64,000 bases of DNA, taken from Paenibacillus nasutitermitis. GTDB taxonomy: Bacteria > Bacillota > Bacilli > Paenibacillales > Paenibacillaceae. The stretch is taken from positions 868,001-932,000 of the forward strand of contig NZ_BMHP01000002.1 in the NCBI RefSeq assembly GCF_014641075.1, read 5' to 3'. The notes under the pieces were generated by a model. The model saw only the letters and a program-made list of their open reading frames with translations, had not been told where the DNA came from and did no database searches. How positions within the stretch are numbered: the first letter of the stretch is position 1; each line of letters starts with the position of its first letter. The translations under genes and the position numbers were made by a program. Of this stretch, positions 26,440 through 34,555 are shown one piece after another.

Positions 26440-26526
26440 TTATGGACGATAAAGACTATCCGGCTTCTTATGAATCTGCACGGTCCAACCAAAGAACAGA
26501 GCGATCAGACCGCACACGGACAATCC
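26440..26526 (-). other. In-frame hydrophobic continuation after the DUF2768 stop
   Basis: Immediately after the TAA of the DUF2768 gene, the same frame continues for 28 sense codons (LSVCGLIALFFGWTVQIHKK and then PDSLYRP) to a second TAA. This would be a further membrane segment with a charged tail. It may be a remnant of a longer protein or a tiny separate gene starting at TTG, but no ribosome-binding site at proper spacing is visible. Confidence 0.35.
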
Positions 26527-26706
26527 TTATGTAATGGAAATTAATCCGAGTAACCCGCCAATAATCAGAAACAAAAAAGCCACAGAAGAAACGAGCGTTT
26601 TAACCAGTCCTTTAGTCTTGTATCTCGCCAGCGTAACCAGAACCGCCGCGAGCGCCATAAGTCCAATCCCTACAAAAGAAACCCACATTTTCATCATTGG
26701 ATCCAT
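26527..26706 (-). CDS. DUF2768 family small membrane protein
   Basis: A 59-aa protein with two hydrophobic segments, beginning MDPMMKMWVSFVGIGLMALA. I chose the ATG at 26706, which has AAGGTGG upstream; the frame is open to 26784. A small membrane gene of this type (yphE) stands between gpsA and yphF in B. subtilis, which agrees with the position. Function unknown; sporulation-related expression is plausible from the context. Confidence 0.75.
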   Translation of the reverse strand: MDPMMKMWVSFVGIGLMALAAVLVTLARYKTKGLVKTLVSSVAFLFLIIGGLLGLISIT

Positions 26707-26811
26707 TGAATCTTTCGCCACCTTGTCCATCCATATTCGATCCATTATACCATTACTCGTCTTTGCTCTGCTACTTTCAGGCACAATTTAGATTTATTGA
26801 TTTATCTCGTC

Positions 26812-26860
26812 AAAAAAAAAGAACCCCGGCACAAGGTCTGCAACGGCCGACATCTGCCGC
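26812..26860 (-). terminator. Possible terminator after the spoVIF-like gene
   Basis: A GC-rich region able to form a TCGGC/GCCGG hairpin precedes a run of nine T on the minus strand, shortly after the stop of the spoVIF-like gene. The stem is imperfect. Confidence 0.4.
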
Positions 26861-26885
26861 CGCTCGATTGCGCCGAAATTCTCCC

Positions 26886-27167
26886 TTAGTTCTTGAGCAT
26901 CATTTTCATGAGCATTTCCATATTGGAAGTATTCATCCCGCTCTTTTTTACAGCTCCGATAATATCGTTGATCGTCTGCTCCGTGACGGGTACCTTCGCC
27001 ATAGCGGACACGGATTTGATCAGCTTGCGAAGTTCATCCTCATCCTGCATGGTATGGGCTGTCACATTGCTCGCAAGCTTCTTGACAGCACTTTCCGTTA
27101 TCGGTTTGCCTGTCTTTTTATTGACCGCATTAAGGACTTCTTTGGAAATATTGTTTTTGCCGCTCAA
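26886..27167 (-). CDS. Stage VI sporulation protein F-like
   Basis: A 93-aa helical protein beginning MSGKNNISKEVLNAVNKKTG, followed by TESAVKKLASNVT and a conserved middle (LRKLIKSVSAMAKVPVTEQT). It resembles the SpoVIF family (88 aa in B. subtilis), which is needed for late spore coat assembly. GAGGAGGGG precedes the ATG. Its 5' leader carries copies of the palindromic repeat family (27184-27272). Confidence 0.78.
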   Translation of the reverse strand: MSGKNNISKEVLNAVNKKTGKPITESAVKKLASNVTAHTMQDEDELRKLIKSVSAMAKVPVTEQTINDIIGAVKKSGMNTSNMEMLMKMMLKN

Positions 27168-27183
27168 TTTTTCCCCTCCTCAA

Positions 27184-27272
27184 AGTTTTCGAAGAAAACT
27201 CACTTCGTAAGCATAAACCTAGTTTTCGAAGAAAACTCGCTTCGTAAGCACATGCAAACTTACATCGAAAGC
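27184..27272. repeat. Palindromic repeat cluster A (two full copies, one degenerate)
   Basis: Two copies, starting at 27184 and 27221 (period 37), each consist of a hairpin AGTTTTC-GAA-GAAAACT followed by the tail C(A/G)CTTCGTAAGCA. A degenerate third copy (AACTTACATCGAAAGCA) begins at 27257. The tail is also found at 56983-57175, and a variant at 41088-41140. The cluster lies between gpsA and the ribosome-binding site of the spoVIF-like gene. Confidence 0.8.
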
Positions 27273-27311
27273 AAAAAGCCAGCTCTCGACGTATCATATG
27301 AGGGGAAAGGC

Positions 27312-28349
27312 TTATTGGTGTAGGCCCCAGGAGGCGGCTCCTTCTTCCATTTCATGCGTACGGCCGCGGCCCATTAAATCTTCAACGGCGCTGCGCGGCG
27401 GCTTATTCCCATAAAGCACCTGGTACAGCTGCTCGGTAATCGGCATGACCACATCGAAGCTGGCTGCCAATTCGCGCGCCGCATTTGTCGTGCGGACCCC
27501 TTCGACAACCATGCCCATACGCTGCAGCACATCGTCCAGCGCAAGTCCGCTGGCGAGCATTGAGCCGGCACGGTAATTCCGGCTGTGCCTGCTGGTGCAG
27601 GTGACGATCAAATCGCCGATGCCGGCAAGTCCGGCGAAGGTCAGCGGATTGGCCCCCATCGCCGTACCTAGCCGGCTAATCTCCGCAAGTCCCCTTGTGA
27701 TCAGCGCCGCTTTGGCATTATCGCCAAAGCCCAGTCCTTCGGTCAGTCCCGCGCATAATGCAATAATATTCTTAAGCGCTCCCGCTACCTCGACGCCAAC
27801 CACATCCGGATTGGTGTACACCCGAAAATAAGGGGTGATAAAAGCGTCCTGAGCACGTTCAGCCGATTCCTGACAGGCCGAAGCCACCACGACTGTCGTC
27901 GGCTGCTTGCCGATGACTTCTTCTGCGTGGCTTGGTCCGGACAGCACAACAAGCTGTTTGGGATCGATCTGCAGCTCTTCGGCCAAAACCGTAGTCATCC
28001 GGTTAAAGCTGACAGATTCAAACCCCTTCGTGGCATGGACACAAAGCGTCCCTTCCTTGATGAATGGAGCTGCCTGTCTGGCAACCTCCCGCATAGCAGT
28101 CGACGGAGACGCAAACAGAACAAGTTCCGCTCCAAAAAGCGCTTGCTCCATATTCGTAGAGGCGACTATACCCGGCGGCAATACCGCATCAGGGAGAAAC
28201 TTGCCGTTTCGATGCTCCTCATTGATTTCCTTTGCCTGCACGGGATTGCGGGTCCACATTGTGACGTGGTAGTCATTGTCGGCAAGGACAGCCGCCAGAG
28301 CAGTCCCCCAGCTCCCGGCAACAAGAACAGCAGCTTTCCGGTTCGTCAT
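27312..28349 (-). CDS. gpsA: Glycerol-3-phosphate dehydrogenase [NAD(P)+]
   Basis: Reduces dihydroxyacetone phosphate to sn-glycerol-3-phosphate, the backbone of phospholipids. The 345-aa protein has the N-terminal dinucleotide-binding VLVAGSWGTALA, the LVVLSGPSHAEEV segment, VEVAGALKNIIALCAG with the catalytic Lys, and GLAGIGDLIVTC. It follows plsY by 9 bp; the two enzymes supply and acylate glycerol-3-phosphate. Confidence 0.97.
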   Translation of the reverse strand: MTNRKAAVLVAGSWGTALAAVLADNDYHVTMWTRNPVQAKEINEEHRNGKFLPDAVLPPGIVASTNMEQALFGAELVLFASPSTAMREVARQAAPFIKEGTLCVHATKGFESVSFNRMTTVLAEELQIDPKQLVVLSGPSHAEEVIGKQPTTVVVASACQESAERAQDAFITPYFRVYTNPDVVGVEVAGALKNIIALCAGLTEGLGFGDNAKAALITRGLAEISRLGTAMGANPLTFAGLAGIGDLIVTCTSRHSRNYRAGSMLASGLALDDVLQRMGMVVEGVRTTNAARELAASFDVVMPITEQLYQVLYGNKPPRSAVEDLMGRGRTHEMEEGAASWGLHQ

Positions 28350-28358
28350 ATGCGCCTC

Positions 28359-28952
28359 CTACCCTTTTTTGGCCCCAAGCTTATTTTCATTGCCTTGAAG
28401 CAGCTTGACAATATTGCTGCGATGACGGACAAAAGCAAATATACATAAAATGAATGCTGCCCAGAACAAGGCCATCGGCATCCCCATGATCAATACGATT
28501 ACCGGGGTCAACAATGCAAAAAGCAAAGAACCCAGCGATACAAACCGGGTCAGGACAATGGCGGCGATTGCAATAACTCCGGCGATAAGACAAGGCACCA
28601 AAGCCAGTGTCGCCATTACGCCTACAGTTGTGGCAATTCCTTTGCCGCCTTTGAAACGGAACCAGATCGGCCAGTTGTGCCCGGCAATCGCTGCCAATCC
28701 GCATAGAACGGGCGTCCACTCGTCACCAACGATCAGCATACCCAAACAAACAGCAACGACCCCTTTGGCAATATCAAGCAAAAACACGGTAATTCCCGGA
28801 CCTTTGCCAAGCACCCGCAAGGTATTGGTAGCTCCCGCATTGCCGCTGCCGTGACTGCGGATATCAATGCCCTTAACCCATTTGCCGATCAGAATACTGA
28901 ATGAAACAGAACCTAATAAATAGCTTATAAGAACCGCGATGACTGTGAACAC
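28359..28952 (-). CDS. plsY: Glycerol-3-phosphate acyltransferase PlsY
   Basis: Membrane enzyme that acylates glycerol-3-phosphate with acyl-phosphate. The 197-aa protein has about five membrane segments and the three PlsY motifs: SHGSGNAGATNTLRVLGK, the phosphate loop RFKGGKGIATTVG, and a third near the C-terminus (FVRHRSNIVKLLQGNENK). It is followed closely by gpsA. Confidence 0.96.
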   Translation of the reverse strand: MFTVIAVLISYLLGSVSFSILIGKWVKGIDIRSHGSGNAGATNTLRVLGKGPGITVFLLDIAKGVVAVCLGMLIVGDEWTPVLCGLAAIAGHNWPIWFRFKGGKGIATTVGVMATLALVPCLIAGVIAIAAIVLTRFVSLGSLLFALLTPVIVLIMGMPMALFWAAFILCIFAFVRHRSNIVKLLQGNENKLGAKKG

Positions 28953-28979
28953 GTTCTTCTCTCCCCAACAAATTTCTTA

Positions 28980-29110
28980 CCCCCGATCCCCGAAGTCGGG
29001 GAGCTCTAAGGGCTCCGCACACTTGTCCCCCAGTTAATACAACGTATGAAGGACAGACGGATTCGTGGTGGCTTCGCCTTTTCGAAAATCTCCCATTCAG
29101 AAAAAGCGCC
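28980..29110 (-). other. Structured GC-rich element, possible remnant of an IS200/IS605 right end
   Basis: Between der and plsY, the minus strand has two successive hairpins. GGAGC/GCTCC encloses a 7-nt loop, and CCCCGA can pair with TCGGGG. A GGGGGACAAGTGTGCGG segment precedes them. Such paired hairpins after a short decayed coding tail resemble the 3' ends of IS605-type elements, but no transposase or tnpB is present. The assignment is tentative. Confidence 0.3.
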
Positions 29111-29151
29111 ATACCTTGCTACTTCAATCGTGACTGTGAGGCAAGCAATTA

Positions 29152-30474
29152 TTAATCCTCGTCGGATTTGCGGCGTGTATAAATACGAATCGGCGTCCCT
29201 TCAAAATTGAAGGCGCCGCGAATTTTATTTTCCAGATAACGCTCATAAGAGAAATGCATCATCTCCGGATCATTGGCGAACAGCACGAAAGTCGGCGGTT
29301 TCGTTGCCACCTGTGTCGCATAATTGATCCGCAGACGTCTGCCCTTGTCCGTAGGAGGCGGATTAATAGCGATTGCATCCGATACGATATCGTTCAGCAA
29401 ATGAGTCTGAATGCGAAGCGCATGCTGCTCCGAAACATGAACAACGACCGGCAGCAGCTTATGCAAGCGCTGCTTGGTTTTGGCGGACAAATATACGATC
29501 GGCGCATAGCTCATAAATAAGAATTGATCGCGGATGTTCTGGGTAAACTGCTGCATCGTTTTTTCATCTTTATCGACGACATCCCATTTGTTGACGACAA
29601 AAACAGAAGCCTTTCCCGCTTCATGCGCATAACCGGCAATATGCTTGTCCTGCTCAATGATGCCTTCTTCGCCATTGATCAGCACCAGCACCACGTCTGC
29701 GCGTTCAATCGCTTTCAACGCCCGCATAACGCTGTATTTCTCGGTTGTTTCATAAACCTTGCCGCGTTTGCGCATGCCTGCTGTGTCAATCAGCACATAT
29801 TTCTGGCCGTCGCGCTCAAACGGGGTATCGATCGCATCGCGCGTTGTTCCCGCCACCTCGCTGACAATGACGCGTTCTTCGCCAAGCAGCGCATTCACGA
29901 GCGAGGATTTGCCGACATTCGGCCGTCCAATCAATGCAACGCGGATGACATCCTCCTCGTAATGATCCTCGACGAGCTCCGGCAGCTTCTCGACGGCAGC
30001 ATCCAGCAAATCGCCGATCCCCATTCCGTGAGAACCCGATATTGCGATCGGATCGCCGAACCCTAAATTATAAAACTCATAAATATCATCGTGACGGTTG
30101 AAATTGTCAACCTTGTTCACGGCCACTACAATCGGTTTGCGTGATCGCAGCAGCATCTGCGCCACTTCATCGTCCGCATGAGTCAATCCATCTTTGGCAT
30201 CCACCATAAAAATAATAACGTCCGCTTCCTCAACAGCCAGCTCCGCCTGCATACGGACCGATTTCATGATTTCATCTTCGCCGTCAATTTCAATGCCTCC
30301 GGTATCCACGATACTAAAGGCTCTGCCGTTCCATTCCCCGGAACTGTATATACGGTCCCGAGTAACGCCCGGCTTGTCCTCCACAATCGCTAACCGATCG
30401 CCGATGATGCGGTTAAATATCGTAGACTTCCCCACGTTAGGCCGCCCAACGATGGCGATAATGGGTTTTGCCAT
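29152..30474 (-). CDS. der: Ribosome biogenesis GTPase Der
   Basis: Essential double-GTPase that helps assemble the 50S subunit (EngA). The 440-aa protein has a first G domain (GRPNVGKST near residue 8, DTGG, NKVD) and a second (GRPNVGKSS near 183, DTAGMRK, NKWD), then a C-terminal KH-like domain ending in YTRRKSDED. Order der-plsY-gpsA differs from B. subtilis mainly by the presence of plsY. Confidence 0.97.
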   Translation of the reverse strand: MAKPIIAIVGRPNVGKSTIFNRIIGDRLAIVEDKPGVTRDRIYSSGEWNGRAFSIVDTGGIEIDGEDEIMKSVRMQAELAVEEADVIIFMVDAKDGLTHADDEVAQMLLRSRKPIVVAVNKVDNFNRHDDIYEFYNLGFGDPIAISGSHGMGIGDLLDAAVEKLPELVEDHYEEDVIRVALIGRPNVGKSSLVNALLGEERVIVSEVAGTTRDAIDTPFERDGQKYVLIDTAGMRKRGKVYETTEKYSVMRALKAIERADVVLVLINGEEGIIEQDKHIAGYAHEAGKASVFVVNKWDVVDKDEKTMQQFTQNIRDQFLFMSYAPIVYLSAKTKQRLHKLLPVVVHVSEQHALRIQTHLLNDIVSDAIAINPPPTDKGRRLRINYATQVATKPPTFVLFANDPEMMHFSYERYLENKIRGAFNFEGTPIRIYTRRKSDED

Positions 30475-30658
30475 GTTTTCACTCCTTCATAATATGAGTT
30501 CCATTTTGTTTTTTCACCGCGTATTCGCAATGTATATGCAACGAATAAATCCTATCCGTTTCTTCACAAATATAAGTTATGTATAAGAGAGGGTTATACG
30601 TGCTTATATTTACTCACGCCTACCATCATAGCAAAAAACACCCCGCTTGGCTAACATT

Positions 30659-30844
30659 TCATTCATGGCGATGGTTCACTAAAATGATGGTTCCATTCTT
30701 CAAATCATGGGCGCTGGCGTCTAAAATCTTTTCCAGCAAGAATGCTGTCGTTTCCCGTTTATCCATGTCGGGTTCGATAAAAATGGGGGCACCTCCGTCG
30801 ATTCTTTCCTTGTGAACCGTCACGATTGCCACTATTTTAGCCAT
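30659..30844 (-). CDS. Small partner (capping) subunit of YIEGIA
   Basis: A 61-aa soluble protein beginning MAKIVAIVTVHKERIDGGAP and ending in LKNGTIILVNHRHE. A protein of this kind accompanies YIEGIA-family genes in sporulating Firmicutes and is annotated as its capping subunit. Its ATG overlaps the YIEGIA gene by 8 bp, so the pair is translationally coupled. Molecular function unknown to me. Confidence 0.78.
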   Translation of the reverse strand: MAKIVAIVTVHKERIDGGAPIFIEPDMDKRETTAFLLEKILDASAHDLKNGTIILVNHRHE

Positions 30845-31760
30845 GTTTGCCCTCCTTGCGGTTTACACTTGCTTCGCTTGGCATCCGAACCGCAGATTCC
30901 AGGATCGGCACCTTCAGAGCTACTGCCCGCGCCTTATGCGGGTCCAAATCCTGAGGCAGCATAAAAACAGCCAACCGCCCATTCTCCATATCCAGCTTGG
31001 CTAAAGGCACAAGAGCAGGCTCCCCGTCATCACGGTATACGCCAAGAATCGTGGACAAATCGAAGAGGATCGCCTGTCGCTGGCCAAGGTTGCTGAGCGT
31101 GGCGATGCCATTGATATTATAGGGGGTCAATATCATACCAACCCCTCGCTGCGCGATCAGCTTCTGGTTGCTTGCAAGTCCAACATTCATCATATAGATG
31201 TCCCCGACATAAAGATCAGGACCGTCAATTCTTAAAGCTGCATTGTCCACCTGTGCGATATGTGAAATATTTTTTCCCGATTTGAGCACCCACACCAGGA
31301 CGAAAGAGAGGGTCCCTGCAAGAACGCCAAACAAGGGGCCCAATCCGATAGCCGCCAAACTTGTCAGCAAGGAGGTCAAAATAACAAGATAATTTCGTCC
31401 CTCGAACACCATGGCAATGCCTTCAATATAGGTTGCACCCCGTGGAACGAGCTCCAGACTGTCGATTTTATCAAGCGTATCGCGCTCCATCTTACGGACA
31501 TCGCGAAATTGCTGGGCGGCAAGTGTCAAAAAGGTGATTGCCGTGTAATCTTTGTTATACATAGCCGGTACGGCGACTGCCCCCAGCGCAGAAGCAATTA
31601 CGCCGAGAGAAATATGGATAATACGCCCATGTGGATAAGTCGGGTACTGCCGGTAATCGGTACGCAGCATCAACATCCGGGAAAATACACCAAATACGAT
31701 GCCAAGTAGAATCCCGATTAAAATATGATGCGGCTGACCAAATTTCATCTGTTCCCACAT
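30837..31760 (-). CDS. YIEGIA family membrane protein
   Basis: A 307-aa protein named for the motif YIEGIAMVFEGR (about residue 112). Hydrophobic segments lie near residues 12-30, 48-65 and 125-160, followed by a soluble C-terminal part containing YVGDIYMMNVGLA and MLPQDLDPHKARAVALKVP. The family is found mainly in endospore formers; B. subtilis yphB has this position. It overlaps its small partner downstream. Biochemical role unknown. Confidence 0.83.
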   Translation of the reverse strand: MWEQMKFGQPHHILIGILLGIVFGVFSRMLMLRTDYRQYPTYPHGRIIHISLGVIASALGAVAVPAMYNKDYTAITFLTLAAQQFRDVRKMERDTLDKIDSLELVPRGATYIEGIAMVFEGRNYLVILTSLLTSLAAIGLGPLFGVLAGTLSFVLVWVLKSGKNISHIAQVDNAALRIDGPDLYVGDIYMMNVGLASNQKLIAQRGVGMILTPYNINGIATLSNLGQRQAILFDLSTILGVYRDDGEPALVPLAKLDMENGRLAVFMLPQDLDPHKARAVALKVPILESAVRMPSEASVNRKEGKHG

Positions 31761-31777
31761 GGTTTTACAATCCCCCT

Positions 31778-32383
31778 TTAGCTGAATCGTCCCCTTCTGG
31801 CTTTATGAAACAACCCTCTCATGAATTCCTTCAACAGGGTAGTAACTCTTGCGGCAAGCAGTGCGATCGCAAAGGCGTCCCACCATCCCCACGAACCCAA
31901 AACCATATCTCCGCCTGGTGCTCGGACAGGAATCAGCACAAACGCCATGAGCGCTGCAAATACGATCAAAGTAAACTGGTGACGGAAACGCTCGAGCAGC
32001 AAACCTCCTATTATTCCAGCCAGCAAAGGACCATCCCATATTGGATGCAAACCAATAAAAACAGGGTCTGCCCGGTACATCAGACGAGCCCATGTCCAGC
32101 TCATTCCTGCAAACAGGCTGCTAAGCAGCATGGACACGACAAGACCGGCATTCCTGCAGTCTGCAACTGACAAAATCGCCGCTCCGACTGCCGCGATCAG
32201 ACTAGCCTGAAGGATCAAATGGTTGCCGAGCGGCAGCCATAAATCGTGAAGAACGAAGACCGCTAGCAGAAAAACCGCAAGCACACGACGCGATACTCCG
32301 TCTGCTACCTGCTCCTTCCACCCTGTCATATATAAGATCAGCAGCATGAAGGCAAACCAGCATGCGATAAACCCTTCATTCAA
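31778..32383 (-). CDS. YphA-like polytopic membrane protein
   Basis: A 201-aa protein beginning at a TTG at 32383 with GGGAGG 6 nt upstream (LNEGFIACWFAFMLLILYMT); the open frame extends to 32509 without a better site. Six or more hydrophobic segments and few polar loops are seen. Length and position match B. subtilis yphA (199 aa). Located directly upstream of the YIEGIA gene, 17 bp apart, so probably one transcript. Function unknown. Confidence 0.75.
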   Translation of the reverse strand: MNEGFIACWFAFMLLILYMTGWKEQVADGVSRRVLAVFLLAVFVLHDLWLPLGNHLILQASLIAAVGAAILSVADCRNAGLVVSMLLSSLFAGMSWTWARLMYRADPVFIGLHPIWDGPLLAGIIGGLLLERFRHQFTLIVFAALMAFVLIPVRAPGGDMVLGSWGWWDAFAIALLAARVTTLLKEFMRGLFHKARRGRFS

Positions 32384-32461
32384 GACTATCCTCCCTCTCT
32401 CGACTGTCCTATTATGCGCTCCGGCAGGCAAACCTAATCTTGTTCCCAAATCCGTATGCAA

Positions 32462-32503
32462 CAAAAAAAGCCGTTCGACGGCGCCATGGCCCGTCAAACG
32501 GCT
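32462..32503 (-). terminator. Rho-independent terminator after rpsA
   Basis: A 13-bp stem with one mismatch (AGCCGTT-GACGG pairing with CCGTC-AACGGCT, 32469-32503) is followed on the minus strand by seven T. Confidence 0.88.
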
Positions 32504-32531
32504 GTTCATATCGTGGTACTATATGAACGAA

Positions 32532-33866
32532 CTATTTCAAGTTTTTCAGTTTATCTCCAAAACGTTCAGCCAGTGTAAAGCTCATGCTTTCGTTGCTCAA
32601 GCTGACATTCGGGTTATTAAGCTCCACCTTAGGCGAACGCTGCGACGATGAAGAACGCTCTGGGCGTGAAGCAGGTTGTTCCGGAGCCTCTTCTGTTTCC
32701 TTGATGCTGAGGCTTACGCGTTTTTCAGAAGGATTGAAATCAAGCACTTTCGCTTGAACCTCCTGGCCTTCCGTTACCACCTCATTAGGAGTGGCTACAT
32801 GGCGGTGAGCAAGCTGCGAAATGTGCACAAGACCTTCAACGCCCGGGGCAATTTCCACGAAAGCGCCGAAGCTGACGATACGACGGACCGTTCCCGTCAC
32901 GATGTCACCTGCTTTGAATTGGCCATCTGCCGATTCCCAAGGGCCTGGTTGGGCGGCTTTCATGCTCAAGCTGATTTTGCCGGCAGCCGGATCCACTTTA
33001 AGTACTTTTACGTTAACGGTTTGGCCTTCCGACACAACATCCTTCGGATGCGCCACATGCTGCCAGGAAAGCTCAGACACGTGAACCAGACCATCGATAC
33101 CGCCGATATCTACAAACGCGCCGAATGGCGTAAGGCGCTGTACGGTGCCTTCAATTTCTTGGCCAACTTGAATCGCGTTCATAACTTCTTGTTTGTTTTG
33201 CTCGAATTCGGCATCCAGCACTTCTTTCTGGGAAAGGATCACTTTATTGTTCTCGCGATCGATTTCTTTGACTTTGACACGCAATGTGCGGCCTTTATAA
33301 TCGCTGAAATCCTCTACAAAATGACGTTCCACCATAGAAGCGGGAATAAATCCACGCACGCCAACATCAGCAACCAATCCGCCTTTGACTACATCGGCAA
33401 CGGTTACTTCGAACACTTCGCCTTGATCGAAACGGTTTTGAAGCTCATCCCAAGCTTTTTCGCCGTCAACCAGTTTTTTGGAAAGCACAAGTTTTTCCTT
33501 GTCATCGTCAATGCTGACGACTTTAAGTTCAACTTCTTGGCCGACTTCAACGGCTTCAGCTGCACTTTCAATCTGGATCGAGGAAAGCTCACGAAGTGGA
33601 ATAACGCCGTCATATTTATATCCAAGGCTAACATAAGCTTGGTTATCCTCAATTTTGACGATAGTACCTTTTACGGAGTCGCCTTTCTTCAAAGACACAA
33701 AGTTATCCAGTGCCTCTTGGTTTTCCGTTTGTTCAGTTGCTTCGGCATTTTCAGCCGATTCTGCAGCAACAGGTTGCCCATTTTCGATATTTTCCGCAGC
33801 AGCGGTTTCTTGCGATTCGATATTTTCCGCAGCAGCGGTTTCTTGCACATTTGTTTCTTCTGACAT
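32532..33866 (-). CDS. rpsA: 30S ribosomal protein S1-like (four S1 domains)
   Basis: RNA-binding protein with four S1 repeats starting near residues 60, 147, 232 and 317; the last two have GxVxRLTPFGAFVDIGG and GTVRRIVSFGAFVEIAPG. This is the short Firmicute form (YpfD in B. subtilis). A Glu/Ala/Asn-rich acidic N-terminal tail of about 50 residues holds an 11-residue tandem repeat (ETAAAENIESQ, then ETAAAENIENG) encoded by a 33-bp duplication. A Ser/Arg/Pro linker follows the last domain. Role in translation initiation is less clear than for E. coli S1. Confidence 0.92.
   Translation of the reverse strand: MSEETNVQETAAAENIESQETAAAENIENGQPVAAESAENAEATEQTENQEALDNFVSLKKGDSVKGTIVKIEDNQAYVSLGYKYDGVIPLRELSSIQIESAAEAVEVGQEVELKVVSIDDDKEKLVLSKKLVDGEKAWDELQNRFDQGEVFEVTVADVVKGGLVADVGVRGFIPASMVERHFVEDFSDYKGRTLRVKVKEIDRENNKVILSQKEVLDAEFEQNKQEVMNAIQVGQEIEGTVQRLTPFGAFVDIGGIDGLVHVSELSWQHVAHPKDVVSEGQTVNVKVLKVDPAAGKISLSMKAAQPGPWESADGQFKAGDIVTGTVRRIVSFGAFVEIAPGVEGLVHISQLAHRHVATPNEVVTEGQEVQAKVLDFNPSEKRVSLSIKETEEAPEQPASRPERSSSSQRSPKVELNNPNVSLSNESMSFTLAERFGDKLKNLK
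33785..33846. repeat. 33-bp tandem duplication inside rpsA
   Basis: A 29-bp block beginning CGATATTTTCCGCAGC occurs at 33785 and again at 33818, a 33-bp period. The reading frame is kept, adding one 11-residue unit to the acidic N-terminal tail. Confidence 0.9.
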
Positions 33867-33973
33867 TTGAAAAACCTCCTCAGTTCATACCCCAACTTTA
33901 TTTAAACGCACGCCCGCGACATTGAAACAGCAGCCTGACGCACCATCTAAAACTTAATTATACAACTAAAACC

Positions 33974-34552
33974 CTATCCGTGCGCAACCATTTCACGAAT
34001 TCGCTTCATAATGGCTTCGGTGACCTGCTCCAGAACGTCAGAGCCAGGATCCTCAATAAAGGCAGTAATATCGATCGGCTTCCCATAACGGATCTTCATT
34101 TTGCGGAAGATGCGGTAATTGCCGACAATCGCCACCGGTATAATGGTCGCTTTGCTCCGCATGGCAATCATAGCGGCGCCTTTCTTCCCCATATCAGTAG
34201 CAGCGGCTTTGCGGGTTCCCTCCGGGAAAATCCCCATGACGCCGCCTGCCTGCAGAAGGCTGATGGAAGAACGTATGGCATCCTTGCTGACACCGCCGCG
34301 TTTAACCGGGAATGCGCCAAGCTTTCGGATAAAAGGACCGAATAAAGGAATCTGGAATAATTCCGCTTTTGCCATATAATGTACCTTACGGTTAACCTTT
34401 GTGCCTACCGTAGTAGGATCGAGCAAACTCAGATGATTGGAGCAGAGTATGACTCCCCCTGTGGCCGGGATGTTCTCCAAGCCGCTTGCTTCAAACCGAA
34501 ACAAGAAAGCATACAGGATACGAAGCACTCGGCGGCAAACCCGATATAGCAT
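33974..34552 (-). CDS. plsC: 1-acyl-sn-glycerol-3-phosphate acyltransferase
   Basis: Adds the second acyl chain to lysophosphatidic acid at the membrane. The 192-aa protein has the catalytic CSNHLSLLDPT (HX4D box, about residue 38), the substrate-binding FPEGTRK (about 115) and IPVAIVGNYRI. It follows cmk by 3 bp. With gpsA and plsY nearby, three early phospholipid genes are in the same 7-kb stretch. Confidence 0.93.
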   Translation of the reverse strand: MLYRVCRRVLRILYAFLFRFEASGLENIPATGGVILCSNHLSLLDPTTVGTKVNRKVHYMAKAELFQIPLFGPFIRKLGAFPVKRGGVSKDAIRSSISLLQAGGVMGIFPEGTRKAAATDMGKKGAAMIAMRSKATIIPVAIVGNYRIFRKMKIRYGKPIDITAFIEDPGSDVLEQVTEAIMKRIREMVAHG

Positions 34553-34555
34553 AGT

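Noticed and set aside
28873..29112. 79-codon minus-strand frame upstream of plsY
   Set aside because: It overlaps the plsY start, lacks a ribosome-binding site, and its translation looks like non-coding structured DNA.
32676..33863. 395-codon plus-strand frame opposite rpsA
   Set aside because: The translation is Phe/His-rich and unlike any family; it mirrors the repeated S1 domains on the other strand.
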